Shown: positions 40,913-52,266, counted from the stretch's first letter. The stretch is 55,915 nucleotides of DNA from Oceanisphaera pacifica (GCF_017498065.1 NZ_JAGDFX010000022.1:1-55915), one strand, 5' to 3'. The notes: generated by a model not told the origin, from the sequence alone. Program-made: numbers and translations.

Positions 40913-42244
40913 TTACGCCGTTGGAATAGCCTCAGCAATATATTGCGCTAGGCGGCTCACTTGCTCTAACTCAGGCCCTTCTACCATTACACGTATCAAA
41001 GGCTCAGTCCCTGACTTTCGCAATAACACTCGCCCATTCCCTGCCAGTTCTTGCTCGGCAACTTGCACTCTGTGTTGCACTTCCTCAATGCTCAGTGGAT
41101 CTGTGCCCACTTGAAAGCGCACATTATTGAGCACTTGCGGAAACAAAGGCAGTGACTCACCTAACGCCTGCAGGGTTTGCTGGTTAGATACCATGACTCG
41201 TAGCACTTGCAGTGAAGCAACAATTCCATCACCTGTGGTGTTATGGTCAAGACTAATAATATGCCCTGAGTTTTCACCGCCTAGCTTCCAACCGTGTAAT
41301 TTCAGCTGTTCTAGTACATAGCGGTCACCGACCTTGGCGCGCACAAAAGGGACATCTTGTTTAGTCAGCGCCAGCTCTAATGCCATATTGGTCATTAGCG
41401 TGCCCACCACACCGCCTCCTAGTGTACCTTGCTGAATGGCATTGTTCGCCATGATATACAGCAACTGATCGCCATCTAATAAAGTACCGGTGTGATCAAC
41501 CATAGCTAGGCGATCACCATCACCGTCAAAAGCAATTCCTAAATCAGCGCCGTGTTCTTGTACCGCAGCCATTAATGCCTCAGGTGCGGTAGATCCCACC
41601 TTATCATTAATATTCACGCCATTCGGTTCACAACCGATACGGATCACCTTAGCTCCCAGCTCACTAAATACCGCAGGGGCAATGTGGTAAGTCGCACCGT
41701 GGGCACAGTCGATCACAATGGTGAGTCCATTTAAGTCCATTTCTGAACAGAATGTACTTTTACAAAACTCAATATAGCGCCCTGCCGCATCATTAATTCG
41801 ACTGGCTTTTCCCAAATATTCAGATGCCACACAATCCATGGGTTGATCAAGCATGGCTTCAATCGCAAGTTCAACATCATCGGGAAGCTTAGTGCCATCA
41901 TGGGAGAAGAATTTAATGCCGTTATCGTAATAAGGGTTATGGGAGGCACTGATTACAATCCCCGCTTCGGCTCTAAAAGTACGGGTTAAGTAGGCAATGG
42001 CCGGGGTAGGCATAGGCCCTAATAACGCCGCTTGTAAGCCAGCTGCCGATAGGCCGGCTTCTAATGCTGACTCCAACATATAACCAGATATGCGGGTGTC
42101 TTTACCAATTAACACTTTTTTAGTGCCGGTATTGGATAATACCTTACCGGCCGCCCAACCGAGTTTCATCACAAATTCAGGAGTGATGGGATAGTCGCCC
42201 ACTCGACCGCGAATACCGTCAGTACCAAAATATTTTCTACTCAT
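40913..42244 (-). CDS. glmM: Phosphoglucosamine mutase
   Basis: 443 residues (E. coli 445). It converts glucosamine-6-phosphate to glucosamine-1-phosphate for peptidoglycan and LPS precursors. The catalytic phosphoserine is Ser101 in [10 protein letters not shown], the Mg loop is D-G-D-G-D-R and the sugar loop is G-G-E-N-S-G-H. It is two bases from folP and conserved in this order. Confidence 0.97.
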   Translation of the reverse strand: MSRKYFGTDGIRGRVGDYPITPEFVMKLGWAAGKVLSNTGTKKVLIGKDTRISGYMLESALEAGLSAAGLQAALLGPMPTPAIAYLTRTFRAEAGIVISASHNPYYDNGIKFFSHDGTKLPDDVELAIEAMLDQPMDCVASEYLGKASRINDAAGRYIEFCKSTFCSEMDLNGLTIVIDCAHGATYHIAPAVFSELGAKVIRIGCEPNGVNINDKVGSTAPEALMAAVQEHGADLGIAFDGDGDRLAMVDHTGTLLDGDQLLYIMANNAIQQGTLGGGVVGTLMTNMALELALTKQDVPFVRAKVGDRYVLEQLKLHGWKLGGENSGHIISLDHNTTGDGIVASLQVLRVMVSNQQTLQALGESLPLFPQVLNNVRFQVGTDPLSIEEVQHRVQVAEQELAGNGRVLLRKSGTEPLIRVMVEGPELEQVSRLAQYIAEAIPTA

Positions 42245-42246
42245 TT

Positions 42247-43080
42247 TTATCCCTGATAATCACTGGCGTATTGCCATACTGTTATGGCATCTGCCATTTC
42301 TTTTACATCATGTACCCGCAGTATTTGCACCCCCTGACTTAACGCAAACAAATGCGCAGCCAAGCCAGCTGCCAGGCGCTGATCCACTTCTCGCCCTACT
42401 AGTTGCCCTAACATCGACTTACGTGACATACCCGCCAGTAAAGGCAACCCTAATTGATGCAGCTGCCCCACTTTACCTAGCAGCTCATAATTATGCGCTA
42501 ATTGCTTGCCAAAACCATAACCAGGATCAAGACAAAGCCGCTCTCGTTTAATCCCCGCTTGCTCACATGCCCTAACTCGCTCAGCTAAAAATGCACTCAC
42601 CTCTTGGGTGACATCATCATAATGAGGCGCCTGCTGCATCGTTCTGGGCAAACCTTGCATATGCATTAAGCAAATAGCCGCGCCACTTTTTGCCGCTACC
42701 TGTAAGGCATTAGGTTCACGCAAAGCGCGAATATCGTTGATTAGCTCAGCACCCGCTTTAACCGCTTCGCCCATCACAACAGCTTTGCTGGTATCAATGG
42801 AAATCCAACAATCAAGCTCTTGGCGTAATAATTCAATCACAGGGATAACACGGTCTAATTCTTCTTGCTCTGCTACCGCTCCAGCACCGGGTCTAGTTGA
42901 CTCGCCACCTACGTCAATAATAGTGGCACCCTCTTTAACCATTTGTAAGGCGTGGCGCAATGCCGCATCTTGATCAACAAAGCGGCCACCATCCGAAAAC
43001 GAATCAGGGGTAAGGTTAAGCACTCCCATAATACGAGGAGTAGATACGTCTAGCGTTTTGGATGCGCTCGATAACAGCAT
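42247..43080 (-). CDS. folP: Dihydropteroate synthase
   Basis: 277 residues (E. coli 282). It joins pterin diphosphate and p-aminobenzoate in folate synthesis, and is the sulfonamide target. Visible motifs: [24 protein letters not shown] and G-M-S-R-K-S-M. ATG 43080 is chosen by homology; the frame is open to 43119, across the ftsH terminator. The ribosome-binding site is weak. Confidence 0.95.
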   Translation of the reverse strand: MLLSSASKTLDVSTPRIMGVLNLTPDSFSDGGRFVDQDAALRHALQMVKEGATIIDVGGESTRPGAGAVAEQEELDRVIPVIELLRQELDCWISIDTSKAVVMGEAVKAGAELINDIRALREPNALQVAAKSGAAICLMHMQGLPRTMQQAPHYDDVTQEVSAFLAERVRACEQAGIKRERLCLDPGYGFGKQLAHNYELLGKVGQLHQLGLPLLAGMSRKSMLGQLVGREVDQRLAAGLAAHLFALSQGVQILRVHDVKEMADAITVWQYASDYQG

Positions 43081-43098
43081 AAAAACTATCTCTTTAAA

Positions 43099-43132
43099 CA
43101 AAAAAGCCCCGAACAACATAAGTTCGGGGCTT
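43099..43132 (-). terminator. ftsH terminator before folP
   Basis: AAGCCCCGAAC/GTTCGGGGCTT hairpin with a T run on the minus strand, 17 bases past ftsH. It partly insulates folP-glmM from the heat-shock transcript. Confidence 0.85.
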
Positions 43133-43148
43133 AATTTATCATAAAAAA

Positions 43149-45107
43149 TTATTGGCCAGTGATATCACTTGGCTTATTTAAGTCAGGTGTCTCTTTCTTA
43201 GCCTGCTCATCTTGATTTGCATCATCTTTCTTATCTGATGCCGTATCATCTGCACTCGCTGAAGGACCAGAAGGAGTACCGTCTGAGTCTTCCCAGTCAG
43301 CAGGTGGTCGCACCTCACGACGCGCCATTAGATCGTCAATTTGCTTGGCATCAATGGTTTCATACTTCATTAACGCATCTTTCATTGCATGCAGTATGTC
43401 GATGTTATCCAGCAATATTTTCTTGGCACGTTCAAAGTTACGCTCAATCAGCTCTTTCACTTCAGCGTCAATAAGCTTGGCCGTTTCATCAGACAAGTGT
43501 TTAACCTTGCCCCCTGAACCGCCCATAAATACTTCGCCTTCTTCTTCTGCGTACAGTAGCGGACCTAACTTTTCAGACAAGCCCCACTGGGTCACCATTT
43601 TTTGCGCAATATCAGTGGCACGTTCAATATCGTTAGACGCCCCTGTGGTTACCTTGTCGAAGCCATAAATAATTTCTTCAGCCAAACGGCCGCCATACAA
43701 GCTAGAAATCATCGACTCTAACAATTGCTTACTGTAACTAAAGCGATCTTGCTCTGGCAGATACATAGTCACACCCAAGGCGCGACCACGAGGAATAATC
43801 GACACTTTATAAACCGGATCGTGCTCTGGCACCATACGCCCGACAATTGCGTGACCCGCCTCATGATATGCCGTCATGGCTTTTTCATCTTCAGACATCA
43901 CCATAGAGCGGCGCTCGGCACCCATCATGATCTTGTCTTTGGCTTTTTCAAACTCTTCCATCGACACTAACCGACGAGACGAGCGAGCAGCAAATAAGGC
44001 CGCTTCGTTCACCAAGTTGGCCAAGTCTGCACCACTAAAGCCTGGCGTACCACGCGCAATCAGGCTCGGCTTCACGTCTTCGCCTAGTGGCACGCGACGC
44101 ATGTGTACTTTAAGAATTTGCTCACGACCACGTACATCAGGCAGACCAACCACCACTTGGCGGTCGAAACGACCAGGGCGCAACAAGGCGGGGTCCAATA
44201 CGTCAGGGCGGTTTGTTGCCGCAATCACGATCACACCTTCGTTGCCTTCAAAGCCGTCCATTTCTACCAGCATTTGGTTTAGGGTTTGCTCACGCTCATC
44301 GTGACCACCGCCCATGCCGGCACCACGCTTACGGCCAACCGCATCAATTTCATCGATGAAAATAATACAAGGTGAGGACTTTTTCGCTTGTTCAAACATG
44401 TCACGCACACGAGACGCGCCCACACCCACAAACATTTCAACGAAGTCAGACCCCGAAATGGTAAAGAAAGGCACCTTAGCTTCACCGGCAATGGCTTTCG
44501 CCAACAGCGTTTTACCGGTACCCGGTGGCCCCACCAACAAAACACCGGTGGGAATACGCCCGCCTAGCTTTTGGAAATGGCTAGGGTCGCGCAGGTAATC
44601 AACCAATTCAGCAACGTCTTCTTTTGCTTCATCACACCCTGCTACATCAGCAAAGGTGGTTTTAACTTGGTCTTCACCCATCAGGCGCGCTTTACTCTTA
44701 CCAAAGCTCATAGCGCCTTTACCGCCGCCACCGCCTTGCATTTGGCGCATAAAGAACACCCAAACGCCAATTAGCAGCAACATGGGGAACCATGAAATGA
44801 AAATAGACGCCAATAAGCTCGGCTCTTCTGGTTTTTCACCAATCACGCGCACGTTGTTATTTAATAAATCGTTAAGCAGCTGGGGATCTTGTGCAGGCAA
44901 GATGGTGGTAAAACGATCACCACTGCGCTTAACACCTTGCACGGTTTGACCGTCCATGCGTACTTCACGAATTTGCCCTTGGGCTACTTCCTGTACAAAG
45001 GTAGTGTAGTCCGTTTGGCGTCCATTGGGCTCGCTTGGGCTAAAGCTCTGGAATACCGACATCAACACCACGGCTATGACCAACCACAAGATCAAATTTT
45101 TCGCCAT
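43149..45107 (-). CDS. ftsH: ATP-dependent zinc metalloprotease FtsH
   Basis: 652 residues from ATG 45107 (E. coli FtsH also starts M-A-K-N-L-I-L-W); a TTG nine bases upstream is an alternative. It is an inner-membrane AAA+ protease that degrades LpxC, sigma-32 and unassembled membrane proteins. Membrane helices span about 4-22 and 97-119. Walker A G-P-P-G-T-G-K-T is at about 193-200, Walker B I-I-F-I-D-E at about 248-253, and zinc motif H-E-A-G-H at about 415-419. It is cotranscribed with rlmE from a sigma-32 promoter. Confidence 0.98.
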   Translation of the reverse strand: MAKNLILWLVIAVVLMSVFQSFSPSEPNGRQTDYTTFVQEVAQGQIREVRMDGQTVQGVKRSGDRFTTILPAQDPQLLNDLLNNNVRVIGEKPEEPSLLASIFISWFPMLLLIGVWVFFMRQMQGGGGGKGAMSFGKSKARLMGEDQVKTTFADVAGCDEAKEDVAELVDYLRDPSHFQKLGGRIPTGVLLVGPPGTGKTLLAKAIAGEAKVPFFTISGSDFVEMFVGVGASRVRDMFEQAKKSSPCIIFIDEIDAVGRKRGAGMGGGHDEREQTLNQMLVEMDGFEGNEGVIVIAATNRPDVLDPALLRPGRFDRQVVVGLPDVRGREQILKVHMRRVPLGEDVKPSLIARGTPGFSGADLANLVNEAALFAARSSRRLVSMEEFEKAKDKIMMGAERRSMVMSEDEKAMTAYHEAGHAIVGRMVPEHDPVYKVSIIPRGRALGVTMYLPEQDRFSYSKQLLESMISSLYGGRLAEEIIYGFDKVTTGASNDIERATDIAQKMVTQWGLSEKLGPLLYAEEEGEVFMGGSGGKVKHLSDETAKLIDAEVKELIERNFERAKKILLDNIDILHAMKDALMKYETIDAKQIDDLMARREVRPPADWEDSDGTPSGPSASADDTASDKKDDANQDEQAKKETPDLNKPSDITGQ

Positions 45108-45158
45108 GTCACTCAAATTACTAACCTCACCGGATGACAGTTTATGATTCTGAGAGTA

Positions 45159-45788
45159 CTACAGTTTAAAGCCTGTAGCCACAATGTACACTTCGCGCGA
45201 GCGTGGTCGCGACGAATCGGGTTTTCTTACTCTAACTGAGCTAAAGCTGCGTCTCACTTCTAATAGAAACTCATCAAAGCCCGCACCTTGAAATACTTTA
45301 ACCACAAAACTTCCTTTAGGGGTAAGAACCTGACGGCACATATCCAAGGCTAACTCCACTAAATACATGGACTTAGGTTGATCTACTTCACGCGTTCCGC
45401 TCATATTAGGTGCCATATCAGACAACAGCACATCTACTTTATCTTCACCCACTCGGGTAAGCAATGCATTAAGCACTTCCTCATCCCTAAAGTCGCCTTG
45501 TAAAAAATCAACCCCAGCAATGGCATCCATAGGCAGTAAATCACAAGCTATCACCTGCCCTTTATGCCCGACTTGCTCGGCGCAGTACTGACTCCAACCA
45601 CCAGGGGCGGCTCCTAAGTCTACAACCGTCATGCCCTGCTTTAGTAGTCGGTCACGACCTTGTAGCTCCTCTATTTTAAATACAGCTCGTGAGCGCAAGC
45701 CTCTTTTTTGTGCCTGTTTTACATACTTATCGTCAAAATGCTCTTTTAGCCAGCGTGATGAACTGGCTGAGCGTTTTTTATTGGCCAT
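45159..45788 (-). CDS. rlmE: 23S rRNA (uridine-2552 2'-O)-methyltransferase
   Basis: 209 residues, as in E. coli RlmE/FtsJ/RrmJ. A heat-shock-induced SAM-dependent methyltransferase of the 50S A-loop. The K-D-K-E tetrad is visible: K38 in A-V-F-K-I-E-E-L, Asp in L-L-S-D-M-A-P-N, Lys in F-V-V-K-V-F-Q-G and Glu in S-R-E-V-Y. SAM loop [11 protein letters not shown]. It is upstream of ftsH. Confidence 0.97.
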   Translation of the reverse strand: MANKKRSASSSRWLKEHFDDKYVKQAQKRGLRSRAVFKIEELQGRDRLLKQGMTVVDLGAAPGGWSQYCAEQVGHKGQVIACDLLPMDAIAGVDFLQGDFRDEEVLNALLTRVGEDKVDVLLSDMAPNMSGTREVDQPKSMYLVELALDMCRQVLTPKGSFVVKVFQGAGFDEFLLEVRRSFSSVRVRKPDSSRPRSREVYIVATGFKL

Positions 45789-45820
45789 TAAATTATCGCT
45801 CTGCTATTACCATACTGTGT

Positions 45821-45849
45821 AGATGGGGGTACAATAGCCCCCTTTCAAC
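45821..45849 (-). promoter_or_regulatory. Sigma-32 heat-shock promoter of rlmE-ftsH
   Basis: GTTGAAA (45849-45843), a 14-base spacer and CCCCATCT (45828-45821), very close to the CTTGAAA-N13-15-CCCCATNT consensus. GGGGG and CCCCC (45838-45842 / 45825-45829) form an inverted repeat across the spacer and -10 box. Confidence 0.8.
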
Positions 45850-45871
45850 CTATTAACTGAAGCATTTTGCA

Positions 45872-46168
45872 ATGACGCTGACGAATAAGCAAAAACAATA
45901 CTTAAAAGGTTTGGCTCACCACCTTAAACCAGTGGTATTACTGGGCCAACACGGTCTAACTGAAGGCGTACTCGCTGAAATTGATATTGCCTTGAATTTT
46001 CATGAGCTGATCAAAGTCAAAGTTGCAGCCGAAGACCGAGAAGTTAAAGCCCTGATCATGGATGCTATTATCCGTGAAACCGGCGCACTAAAGGTACAGA
46101 GTGTCGGCCACGTGCTGTCATTATACCGCCCTAGTGAAGAGAAAAAAATCAGTTTACCTCGCGCTTAA
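45872..46168 (+). CDS. yhbY: CRS1-YhbY domain RNA-binding protein
   Basis: 98 residues (E. coli YhbY 97). A KH-like protein associated with pre-50S particles. The GxxG-type loop L-L-G-Q-H-G-L-T-E-G and the N-terminal L-T-N-K-Q-K-Q-Y-L are conserved. It is divergent from rlmE, sharing an 83-base promoter space with the sigma-32 site. Confidence 0.94.
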   Translation: MTLTNKQKQYLKGLAHHLKPVVLLGQHGLTEGVLAEIDIALNFHELIKVKVAAEDREVKALIMDAIIRETGALKVQSVGHVLSLYRPSEEKKISLPRA

Positions 46169-46302
46169 CCTTCAAGGGCTAGCGAATTGGAGCCCAAGGC
46201 TTTCCTGTTTCTAGCCAAACACAAGCTTGTTAGCAAGACGTAAGCATAGTGCTTAGAGCAATAAGCTTGCCTTATTCCGCTCTTATCTCTCACGCTAATA
46301 AT

Positions 46303-46338
46303 AAAAAGCGGCAGGCGCCCTTACGCCTGCCGCTTTTT
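46303..46338. terminator. Bidirectional terminator between yhbY and greA
   Basis: AAAAAGCGGCAGGCG-CCCTTA-CGCCTGCCGCTTTTT, serving both converging genes. Confidence 0.9.
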
Positions 46339-46366
46339 GCTGTATGCCTACAAACCCGATTTAAGG

Positions 46367-46843
46367 TTAAAGATACTGGACCTTAAGGATCTCGTATTCA
46401 ACTTCACCGCCGGGGGTTTTAACCACAGCAACATCGTCAACTTCTTTGCCAATCAGTCCACGGGCGATGGGGGAGTTAACAGAAATCAAATTCGCTTTAA
46501 TGTCTGATTCATCATCGCCCACAATGCGGTAAGTAATCTCTTTATCTTCGTCCACTTTATACAAATCTACCGTGGTGCCAAAGATGACCTTACCTGTGTT
46601 CGGTAATTTAGTGACATCAATAATTTGTGCATTAGACAGCTTGCCTTCAATTTCTTGAATACGCCCTTCACAAAAGCCCTGCTCTTCACGCGCAGCATGG
46701 TATTCGGCATTTTCTTTTAAATCGCCGTGCTCTCGCGCTTCGGCAATATCAGCAATAATACGAGGGCGTAACACCGACTTAAGATACTCTAATTCTTCAC
46801 GCAGCTTTTGTGCGCCCACAACCGTCATAGGAGTTTGTGCCAT
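46367..46843 (-). CDS. greA: Transcription elongation factor GreA
   Basis: 158 residues, the E. coli length. It rescues backtracked RNA polymerase by stimulating transcript cleavage. The N-terminal coiled coil contains [14 protein letters not shown] with acidic tip residues; the C-terminal FKBP-like domain has [13 protein letters not shown] 46843 gives a homologous N-terminus; the frame is open to 46909. A GAGCCCT/AGGGCTC hairpin (46880-46907) lies upstream, between dnaJ and greA. Confidence 0.96.
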   Translation of the reverse strand: MAQTPMTVVGAQKLREELEYLKSVLRPRIIADIAEAREHGDLKENAEYHAAREEQGFCEGRIQEIEGKLSNAQIIDVTKLPNTGKVIFGTTVDLYKVDEDKEITYRIVGDDESDIKANLISVNSPIARGLIGKEVDDVAVVKTPGGEVEYEILKVQYL

Positions 46844-46879
46844 AATAAACCCAGTTCCTTTCAGACAATAAAACAACAA

Positions 46880-46907
46880 GAGCCCTGCCGAACTTCGACA
46901 AGGGCTC
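46880..46907 (-). terminator. Hairpin downstream of dnaJ / in the greA leader
   Basis: GAGCCCT and AGGGCTC enclose a 14-base loop; the minus strand then reads CTTGTTGTTTTATT, a poor T tract. It is a weak terminator or a leader structure. Confidence 0.45.
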
Positions 46908-46971
46908 ATATTATAAATTCCGTGTCAGCCGCTGGGCTGTAAGGTAAGCAGCCCAGATTAGTACAGCTAAC

Positions 46972-48099
46972 TTAACGGGTCAAATCATCAAAGAAGCGCT
47001 TCACTCCCTTGAGAAAGCCTTCCGTTTTAGGTTGATGCTTATCAGCATCAACGCCACCACATGAGTCTTCTAGCTGACGCAATAAGGATTTTTGCTCATC
47101 GGTTAAATTCACCGGTGTTTCAATATAGGCCTTACAGACTAAATCACCCATTTGACCATTTCGTGCCGAACGTACCCCTTTACCTTTTAAGCGAAAGTTA
47201 CGACCGGTTTGGGTTTCTGCTGGTATTTTCAGTTTCACTCGACCATCAAGGGTGGGTACTTCTACTTCGCCACCCAAAGCCGCGGCAGTAAAGCCAATCG
47301 GCACTTCACAGTACAAATTACTGCCATCGCGCATAAATATTTCATGATCGCGAACGTGCATTTGTACATACAAGTCGCCGGCAGGAGCGCCAGACTCACC
47401 GGCCTCACCTTCACCAGACAAACGAATACGATCCCCCGTATCTACGCCAGCTGGGATTTTAACCGATAAGGTTTTAGTTTTTTGATAACGCCCGTCGCCA
47501 TGGCACTTATTACAAGGGTCGGTAATAATTTTACCTTTACCACGACACTGTGGACAAGGCTGCTGTACAGCAAAGAAACCTTGGCGCATTTGCACCTGGC
47601 CTTGACCATGACAGGTTGAACAGGTTTCAGCCTTGCTGCCTTTTTTAGCACCACTGCCATCACAGGGTTCACAACCAACCAGTGTGGGTACTTTAATCTC
47701 TTTGGTCACGCCCCGCACGGCTTCTTCTAGCGTCAGCTCCATATTATAGCGCAAATCAGACCCGCGGGCCGCACGCTGCTGACGGCGCTGACCGCCACCG
47801 AAGATATCACCGAACACATCACCAAAAATATCGCCAAAATCACCACCACCAAAGCCGTGGCCGCCTTGCTGACCATTTACACCCTCATGGCCAAATTGAT
47901 CATAAGCGGCGCGCTTTTGTGGATCGGTTAATATTTCATAGGCTTCTGTGGCTTCTTTAAACTTATCACCCGCGTCAGCATCAGTTTTATTGCGGTCGGG
48001 GTGATATTTCATCGCCATCCGCTTGTAGGCTTTCTTTATTTCGCGCTCTTCGGCTCCTTTGGAGACGCCAAGCACTTCATAATAATCTCGTTTTGACAT
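46972..48099 (-). CDS. dnaJ: Chaperone protein DnaJ
   Basis: 375 residues (E. coli 376). A co-chaperone that stimulates DnaK ATPase and delivers substrates. J domain with H-P-D (33-35), Gly/Phe-rich linker (about 74-108), and four C-x-x-C-x-G-x-G zinc repeats (about 142-210) beginning C-E-P-C-D-G-S-G, then the C-terminal substrate domains. It follows dnaK on the same strand, separated by 91 bases with a perfect hairpin. Confidence 0.97.
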   Translation of the reverse strand: MSKRDYYEVLGVSKGAEEREIKKAYKRMAMKYHPDRNKTDADAGDKFKEATEAYEILTDPQKRAAYDQFGHEGVNGQQGGHGFGGGDFGDIFGDVFGDIFGGGQRRQQRAARGSDLRYNMELTLEEAVRGVTKEIKVPTLVGCEPCDGSGAKKGSKAETCSTCHGQGQVQMRQGFFAVQQPCPQCRGKGKIITDPCNKCHGDGRYQKTKTLSVKIPAGVDTGDRIRLSGEGEAGESGAPAGDLYVQMHVRDHEIFMRDGSNLYCEVPIGFTAAALGGEVEVPTLDGRVKLKIPAETQTGRNFRLKGKGVRSARNGQMGDLVCKAYIETPVNLTDEQKSLLRQLEDSCGGVDADKHQPKTEGFLKGVKRFFDDLTR

Positions 48100-48135
48100 A
48101 GGCCGATAATTTACCTGAGTCCTGTTAATACAAAG

Positions 48136-48161
48136 GCGGGCGTTGGGTCCCCAACGCCCGC
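48136..48161 (-). other. Perfect 12-bp stem in the dnaK-dnaJ gap
   Basis: GCGGGCGTTGGG and CCCAACGCCCGC face each other across two bases. Only CCTTTGTATT follows on the minus strand, so termination would be partial. It may set the DnaK:DnaJ ratio by attenuation or 3'-end protection of dnaK mRNA. Confidence 0.6.
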
Positions 48162-48190
48162 ACTGGCCGCGTTAATACGCCCTATTTAAC

Positions 48191-50116
48191 TTATTTTTTG
48201 TCGTCTTTTACTTCTTCAAACTCAGCATCAACCACATCGTCATCTGCTTTTGCAGAGGCATCTTGTGGCTCTTCGCCGGTTTGTGAAGCATCAGCTTGGG
48301 CTTTGGCTTGTGCCACTTCCATCAGCTTTTGTGACGCTTCCATTAAGGCAGTTTGTTTTGCTTCAATGGCTTCTTTGTCTTCACCACGCGCCGCAGTTTC
48401 AAGCTCAGCTAGGGCCGCTTCAATCGCGCTCTTGTCATCGGCGGGTAAATCATCACCTGCTTCTTCCAATTGCTTGCGCGTGGCGTGTACCAAACCATCA
48501 GCTTGATTACGAGCACTCACTAGCTCTTCAAACTTCTTATCTTCTTCTACGTTCGCTTCTGCTTCACGTACCATAGCTTCTACTTCTTCATCACTTAAGC
48601 CAGAAGAAGATTTAATGGTAATTTTCTGCTCTTTACCTGTGTCTTTATCAGCAGCAGATACGTGCAGAATACCATCGGCATCCAAGTCGAAGGTTACTTC
48701 GATTTGTGGCAAACCGCGAGGTGCAGGGCGAATGCCTTCTAAGTTAAATTGACCCAAAGACTTATTATCACCCGAGCGCTTACGCTCACCTTGCAGCACA
48801 TGAATAGTCACAGCCGCTTGGTTATCTTCTGCGGTCGAGAAGGTTTGTGACTTACGCGTTGGAATCGTGGTGTTCTTTTCAATTACTGCGGTCATTACGC
48901 CACCCATAGTCTCAATACCTAAAGACAGAGGGGTTACGTCTAGCAACAGTACGTCAGTTTTATCACCTGACAGTACCGCACCTTGAATAGCTGCACCCAC
49001 AGCAACAGCTTCATCTGGGTTCACGTCTTTACGTGGGTCTTGACCAAAGAAGTCACTTACCGCTTGTTGTACTAATGGCATACGGGTTTGACCACCCACC
49101 AAAATCACATCATCAATGTCAGAGACTGACAAGCCAGCGTCTTTTAGTGCCGTTTTAACAGGCTCTAGTGATTTTTTCACCATATCATCTACCAGTGACT
49201 CAAGCTTGGCGCGAGTCAGCTTAATATTCAGGTGTTTAGGGCCTGAAGCATCAGCGGTGATATAAGGCAGGTTAACATCAGTTTGTTGTGCTGAAGACAG
49301 CTCACACTTGGCTTTTTCTGCGGCTTCTTTCAAACGCTGCAGTGCCAGCATGTCGTTACGCAAGTCAAAACCTTGCTCACGGTTAAACTCATCAACTAAA
49401 TAAGTGATCAGACGGTTATCGAAGTCTTCACCACCCAAGTGAGTGTCACCATTGGTAGCCAGAACCTCAAAGGTTTTTTCACCTTCCATCTCATCAATTT
49501 CAATAATAGAGATATCGAAAGTACCACCACCTAAGTCATACACTGCAACTTTACGGTCGCCTTTGGTTTTGTTTACGCCATAGGCAAAGGCTGCGGCTGT
49601 TGGCTCGTTGATAATACGCTTTACATCTAAACCAGCAATACGGCCGGCGTCTTTAGTCGCTTGACGCTGTGCATCGTTAAAGTAAGCAGGAACGGTAATG
49701 ACCGCTTCTGTTACTTCTTCGCCTAGGTAATCTTCGGCGGTGGTTTTCATTTTCTTCAGAATTTCTGCTGATACCTGTGGTGGCGCCATTTTTTTATCTT
49801 TGGCTTCTACCCACGCATCGCCATTGTCTGATTTAACAATTTTGAATGGCATGATTTTAAGGTCACGCTGTACTTCTTCATCTTCAAAGCGACGACCAAT
49901 CAAGCGCTTAATAGCAAAAATTGTATTTTCTGGATTAGTTACTGCCTGACGCTTAGCAGGCTGACCTACTAAGGTTTCACCATCATCTGCATAAGCAATA
50001 ATGGAAGGAGTGGTACGAGTACCTTCGGCGTTTTCTATTACTCGTGGGTTGTCGCCGTCTAAAATAGACACGCAAGAGTTAGTCGTACCCAAATCGATGC
50101 CGATGATTCTGCCCAT
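48191..50116 (-). CDS. dnaK: Chaperone protein DnaK (Hsp70)
   Basis: 641 residues (E. coli 638). ATP-dependent chaperone and sigma-32 regulator. ATPase domain starts [10 protein letters not shown], with [10 protein letters not shown] and I-N-E-P-T-A-A-A; the linker is D-V-L-L-L-D-V-T-P; the substrate domain and lid follow, ending in an acidic D-A-E-F-E-E-V-K tail. Its own sigma-32 promoter lies upstream. Confidence 0.98.
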   Translation of the reverse strand: MGRIIGIDLGTTNSCVSILDGDNPRVIENAEGTRTTPSIIAYADDGETLVGQPAKRQAVTNPENTIFAIKRLIGRRFEDEEVQRDLKIMPFKIVKSDNGDAWVEAKDKKMAPPQVSAEILKKMKTTAEDYLGEEVTEAVITVPAYFNDAQRQATKDAGRIAGLDVKRIINEPTAAAFAYGVNKTKGDRKVAVYDLGGGTFDISIIEIDEMEGEKTFEVLATNGDTHLGGEDFDNRLITYLVDEFNREQGFDLRNDMLALQRLKEAAEKAKCELSSAQQTDVNLPYITADASGPKHLNIKLTRAKLESLVDDMVKKSLEPVKTALKDAGLSVSDIDDVILVGGQTRMPLVQQAVSDFFGQDPRKDVNPDEAVAVGAAIQGAVLSGDKTDVLLLDVTPLSLGIETMGGVMTAVIEKNTTIPTRKSQTFSTAEDNQAAVTIHVLQGERKRSGDNKSLGQFNLEGIRPAPRGLPQIEVTFDLDADGILHVSAADKDTGKEQKITIKSSSGLSDEEVEAMVREAEANVEEDKKFEELVSARNQADGLVHATRKQLEEAGDDLPADDKSAIEAALAELETAARGEDKEAIEAKQTALMEASQKLMEVAQAKAQADASQTGEEPQDASAKADDDVVDAEFEEVKDDKK

Positions 50117-50175
50117 AAATTCCTCTCTAATATCTTGAATTAACTAGTAAGCATTTAGTATTTTGCTTTACCTTA

Positions 50176-50205
50176 TATATGTGGCTGCCGTTTATGACTT
50201 TCAAG
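50176..50205 (-). promoter_or_regulatory. Sigma-32 promoter of dnaK
   Basis: CTTGAAA (50205-50199), 15-base spacer, CACATATA (50183-50176). The -35 is perfect; the -10 has one C replaced relative to CCCCATNT. Confidence 0.65.
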
Positions 50206-50250
50206 GCATCAACCACATTTTTTAATAAAAAACTCACTTTTTTCTGCTAA

Positions 50251-50268
50251 AGCCCCTTTTAAAGGGGT
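50251..50268 (-). terminator. Possible weak terminator after grpE
   Basis: ACCCCTTTTAAAAGGGGCTTT palindrome 12 bases past the grpE stop. The T run is short. Confidence 0.35.
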
Positions 50269-50279
50269 AATTGCTTTGT

Positions 50280-50885
50280 TTACGCTTTGGTATCAATAGC
50301 CGGACCTTTAGCGACCATGACCATGGCTGGGCGCAGTACGCGACCATTCAGCTCATAGCCTTTCATCATCACTGACACCACTGAGTTAGGTGCCACTTGA
50401 TCACTTTCTACCATGCTCATTGCTTGGTGCTTATTCGGGTCAAAAGGTGCACCGATTGGATCAATCGATAGCACACCAAACTTTTCTAACGCGCCCAGCA
50501 ATGACTTATATGTTAACTCTACACCTTCATATACGGCTTTTAAGTCATCACTTTCGTTATCGGTATGCTCAAGGGCACGCTCTAGGCTGTCGATAACAGG
50601 CAATAACTCATTCGCAAACTTTTCTAATGCAAATTTTTGTGCTTTCTCTACATCTTGAGCTGAACGACGTCTTAGGTTCTCCATGTCGGCCAGCGCGCGT
50701 AATGCATTGTCTTTTTCTGCTGTGGCCTGCTCGGTTGCCTCGGCTAACTTTTGTTCTAGTTCGGCAACATAAGCGGCATCAGGTACCAACTGCTCAGCTT
50801 GTGCTGCGGTTTCTTCTGTTTCCACAGTCAACGGCTCTTGTTCGTTTTCTGGTACTGCGTCTGCCTGATGGGTTTTATCGCTCAT
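50280..50885 (-). CDS. grpE: Nucleotide exchange factor GrpE
   Basis: 201 residues (E. coli 197). It releases ADP from DnaK and acts as a thermosensor. An acidic N-terminus ([13 protein letters not shown]) leads into a long coiled coil (about 40-100) and the C-terminal beta domain with [24 protein letters not shown] precedes the ATG and a textbook sigma-32 promoter lies upstream. It is divergent from nadK, as in E. coli. Confidence 0.96.
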   Translation of the reverse strand: MSDKTHQADAVPENEQEPLTVETEETAAQAEQLVPDAAYVAELEQKLAEATEQATAEKDNALRALADMENLRRRSAQDVEKAQKFALEKFANELLPVIDSLERALEHTDNESDDLKAVYEGVELTYKSLLGALEKFGVLSIDPIGAPFDPNKHQAMSMVESDQVAPNSVVSVMMKGYELNGRVLRPAMVMVAKGPAIDTKA

Positions 50886-50921
50886 CTTGTCTCCTAATGT
50901 ATAGATATGCTCTTGCAGCTT

Positions 50922-50950
50922 ATATGGGGGACGCTATCTCAGAATTCAAG
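50922..50950 (-). promoter_or_regulatory. Sigma-32 promoter of grpE
   Basis: CTTGAAT (50950-50944), 14-base spacer, CCCCATAT (50929-50922). Near-perfect match, 37 bases before the grpE start. Confidence 0.85.
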
Positions 50951-51079
50951 GGAATATGATAGCGATTGTTGATCACAAGCTAGCTCTAAGACACAGTGTT
51001 AATTAGAATGGCGTTTTATGCGGCTAGACTCCCCCTAGCAACTCTGCCTATTTCATCCCTCAACCAGGTACAGATATTG

Positions 51080-51964
51080 ATGGATACCGAATTTAAAACT
51101 ATCGCTCTTATCGGCAAACCCGATCACGAAGGTGCTAACCAAACATTAGTGGCGTTATATAAACACCTTATTGATTTAGGCGTAAATGTTGTTATTGAGC
51201 GACGAGTGGGCGAACAGCTTAAGCTTGACGATGTTGAACTTCTTGAAATGGTGGAGTTAGGCGAGCGCGCCGACTTAGCCATAGTGGTTGGCGGCGACGG
51301 TAATATGCTGGGTGCCGCTCGCGTGTTAGCCAGGTTCGATGTCGCTGTAGTTGGTGTTAACCGAGGTAATCTCGGCTTTTTAACTGACCTATCACCTGAT
51401 CGTTTTGAAGAGCCGTTAGAGCGGTTATTGGCCGGTGATTATCAGGCAGAAAATCGCTTTTTACTTGAAGCACAAGTACACAGACACGGCCAACTCAAAG
51501 CCAGTAATACCGCGATGAATGAGGCAGTGTTACATCCGGGTAAAATTGCGCACATGATTGAATTTGAGGTCTATATCAATGGCCACTTTATGTATAGCCA
51601 ACGCGCCGATGGCATGATTGTCGCAACCCCAACGGGCTCTACCGCTTATTCACTGTCTGCGGGTGGCCCTATTGTGACGCCTAATCTAAATGCCATGACG
51701 CTTGTGCCCATGTTTCCCCACACCTTAAGCTGCCGCCCTATTGTGCTTGACGCCGACAGCAATATAAAAATGGTGATTTCTCCTAACAATAAAACTGGTC
51801 AGATGTTAGTGAGCTGCGACGGTCACGTCTCTTTAGCAGTACAACCCGGAGACGAAATACACATTAATAAAAGCCCTCATAAGCTCAAACTGTTACACCC
51901 CCGCGGCCACAACTATTTTGAAGTACTGCGCAGTAAACTGGGCTGGGGCAGTAAACTGTTTTAA
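51080..51964 (+). CDS. nadK: NAD kinase
   Basis: 294 residues (E. coli 292). It phosphorylates NAD to NADP. The [10 protein letters not shown] motif is near 70-79, and [10 protein letters not shown] and [15 protein letters not shown] follow. ATG 51080 is set by homology; the frame opens at 50996 and the ribosome-binding site is weak (CAGGTA). Confidence 0.96.
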   Translation: MDTEFKTIALIGKPDHEGANQTLVALYKHLIDLGVNVVIERRVGEQLKLDDVELLEMVELGERADLAIVVGGDGNMLGAARVLARFDVAVVGVNRGNLGFLTDLSPDRFEEPLERLLAGDYQAENRFLLEAQVHRHGQLKASNTAMNEAVLHPGKIAHMIEFEVYINGHFMYSQRADGMIVATPTGSTAYSLSAGGPIVTPNLNAMTLVPMFPHTLSCRPIVLDADSNIKMVISPNNKTGQMLVSCDGHVSLAVQPGDEIHINKSPHKLKLLHPRGHNYFEVLRSKLGWGSKLF

Positions 51965-52010
51965 TAAAGGTAGCGATACGCCTTACGTTAAATGCGATAC
52001 GAAGGTCTGC

Positions 52011-52094
52011 CACGGAAGAACACGGAAAAATAAAGCTCAAATCTGAAGTGCTTGGCGCTGCCCTTGGGTCATTGCGAGCGTAGCGCGGCAATCC
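52011..52094. repeat. Intergenic repeats between nadK and recN
   Basis: CACGGAAGAACACGGAAAAA (52014-52033) matches 33530-33550. GTCATTGCGAGCG-TAG-CGCGGCAAT (about 52068-52091) is the widely dispersed palindromic TCATTGCGAGCG-type intergenic repeat seen in many bacterial genomes. CTTGGCGC also occurs at 52051 and 52196. No gene is present between 51965 and 52288. Confidence 0.55.
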
Positions 52095-52227
52095 ATTTCA
52101 CAGAGAAGGCAGCGTCTAAGGCTGCACACCATATGCTGAAGATAAAACTGGTTTGATTTTTCGTACAGCGGTTGGCGTATAGCGTACGGCTGCTTGCTTG
52201 GCGCTAGAACTACATTTTATTCTTGCC

Positions 52228-52266
52228 ACTGTATAAAACACCAGTATACTGTATTTGTATACAGTC
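52228..52266 (+). promoter_or_regulatory. Two LexA boxes upstream of recN
   Basis: CTG-TATAAAACAC-CAG (52229-52244) and TACTG-TATTTGTATA-CAGTC (52247-52266) both fit CTG-N10-CAG, the second almost perfectly. They lie 23-60 bases before the recN start. E. coli recN also has multiple LexA boxes, so SOS control is expected. Confidence 0.88.

Noticed and set aside
48198-48576. Frames of 102-108 codons antisense to dnaK
   Set aside because: Low-complexity Ser/Ala mirror of dnaK's charged C-terminus; an artefact of codon bias.
51885-52091. Minus-strand frame beginning M-P-R-Y-A-R-N-D
   Set aside because: This peptide is the usual translation of the dispersed TCATTGCGAGCG palindrome and overlaps the end of nadK.
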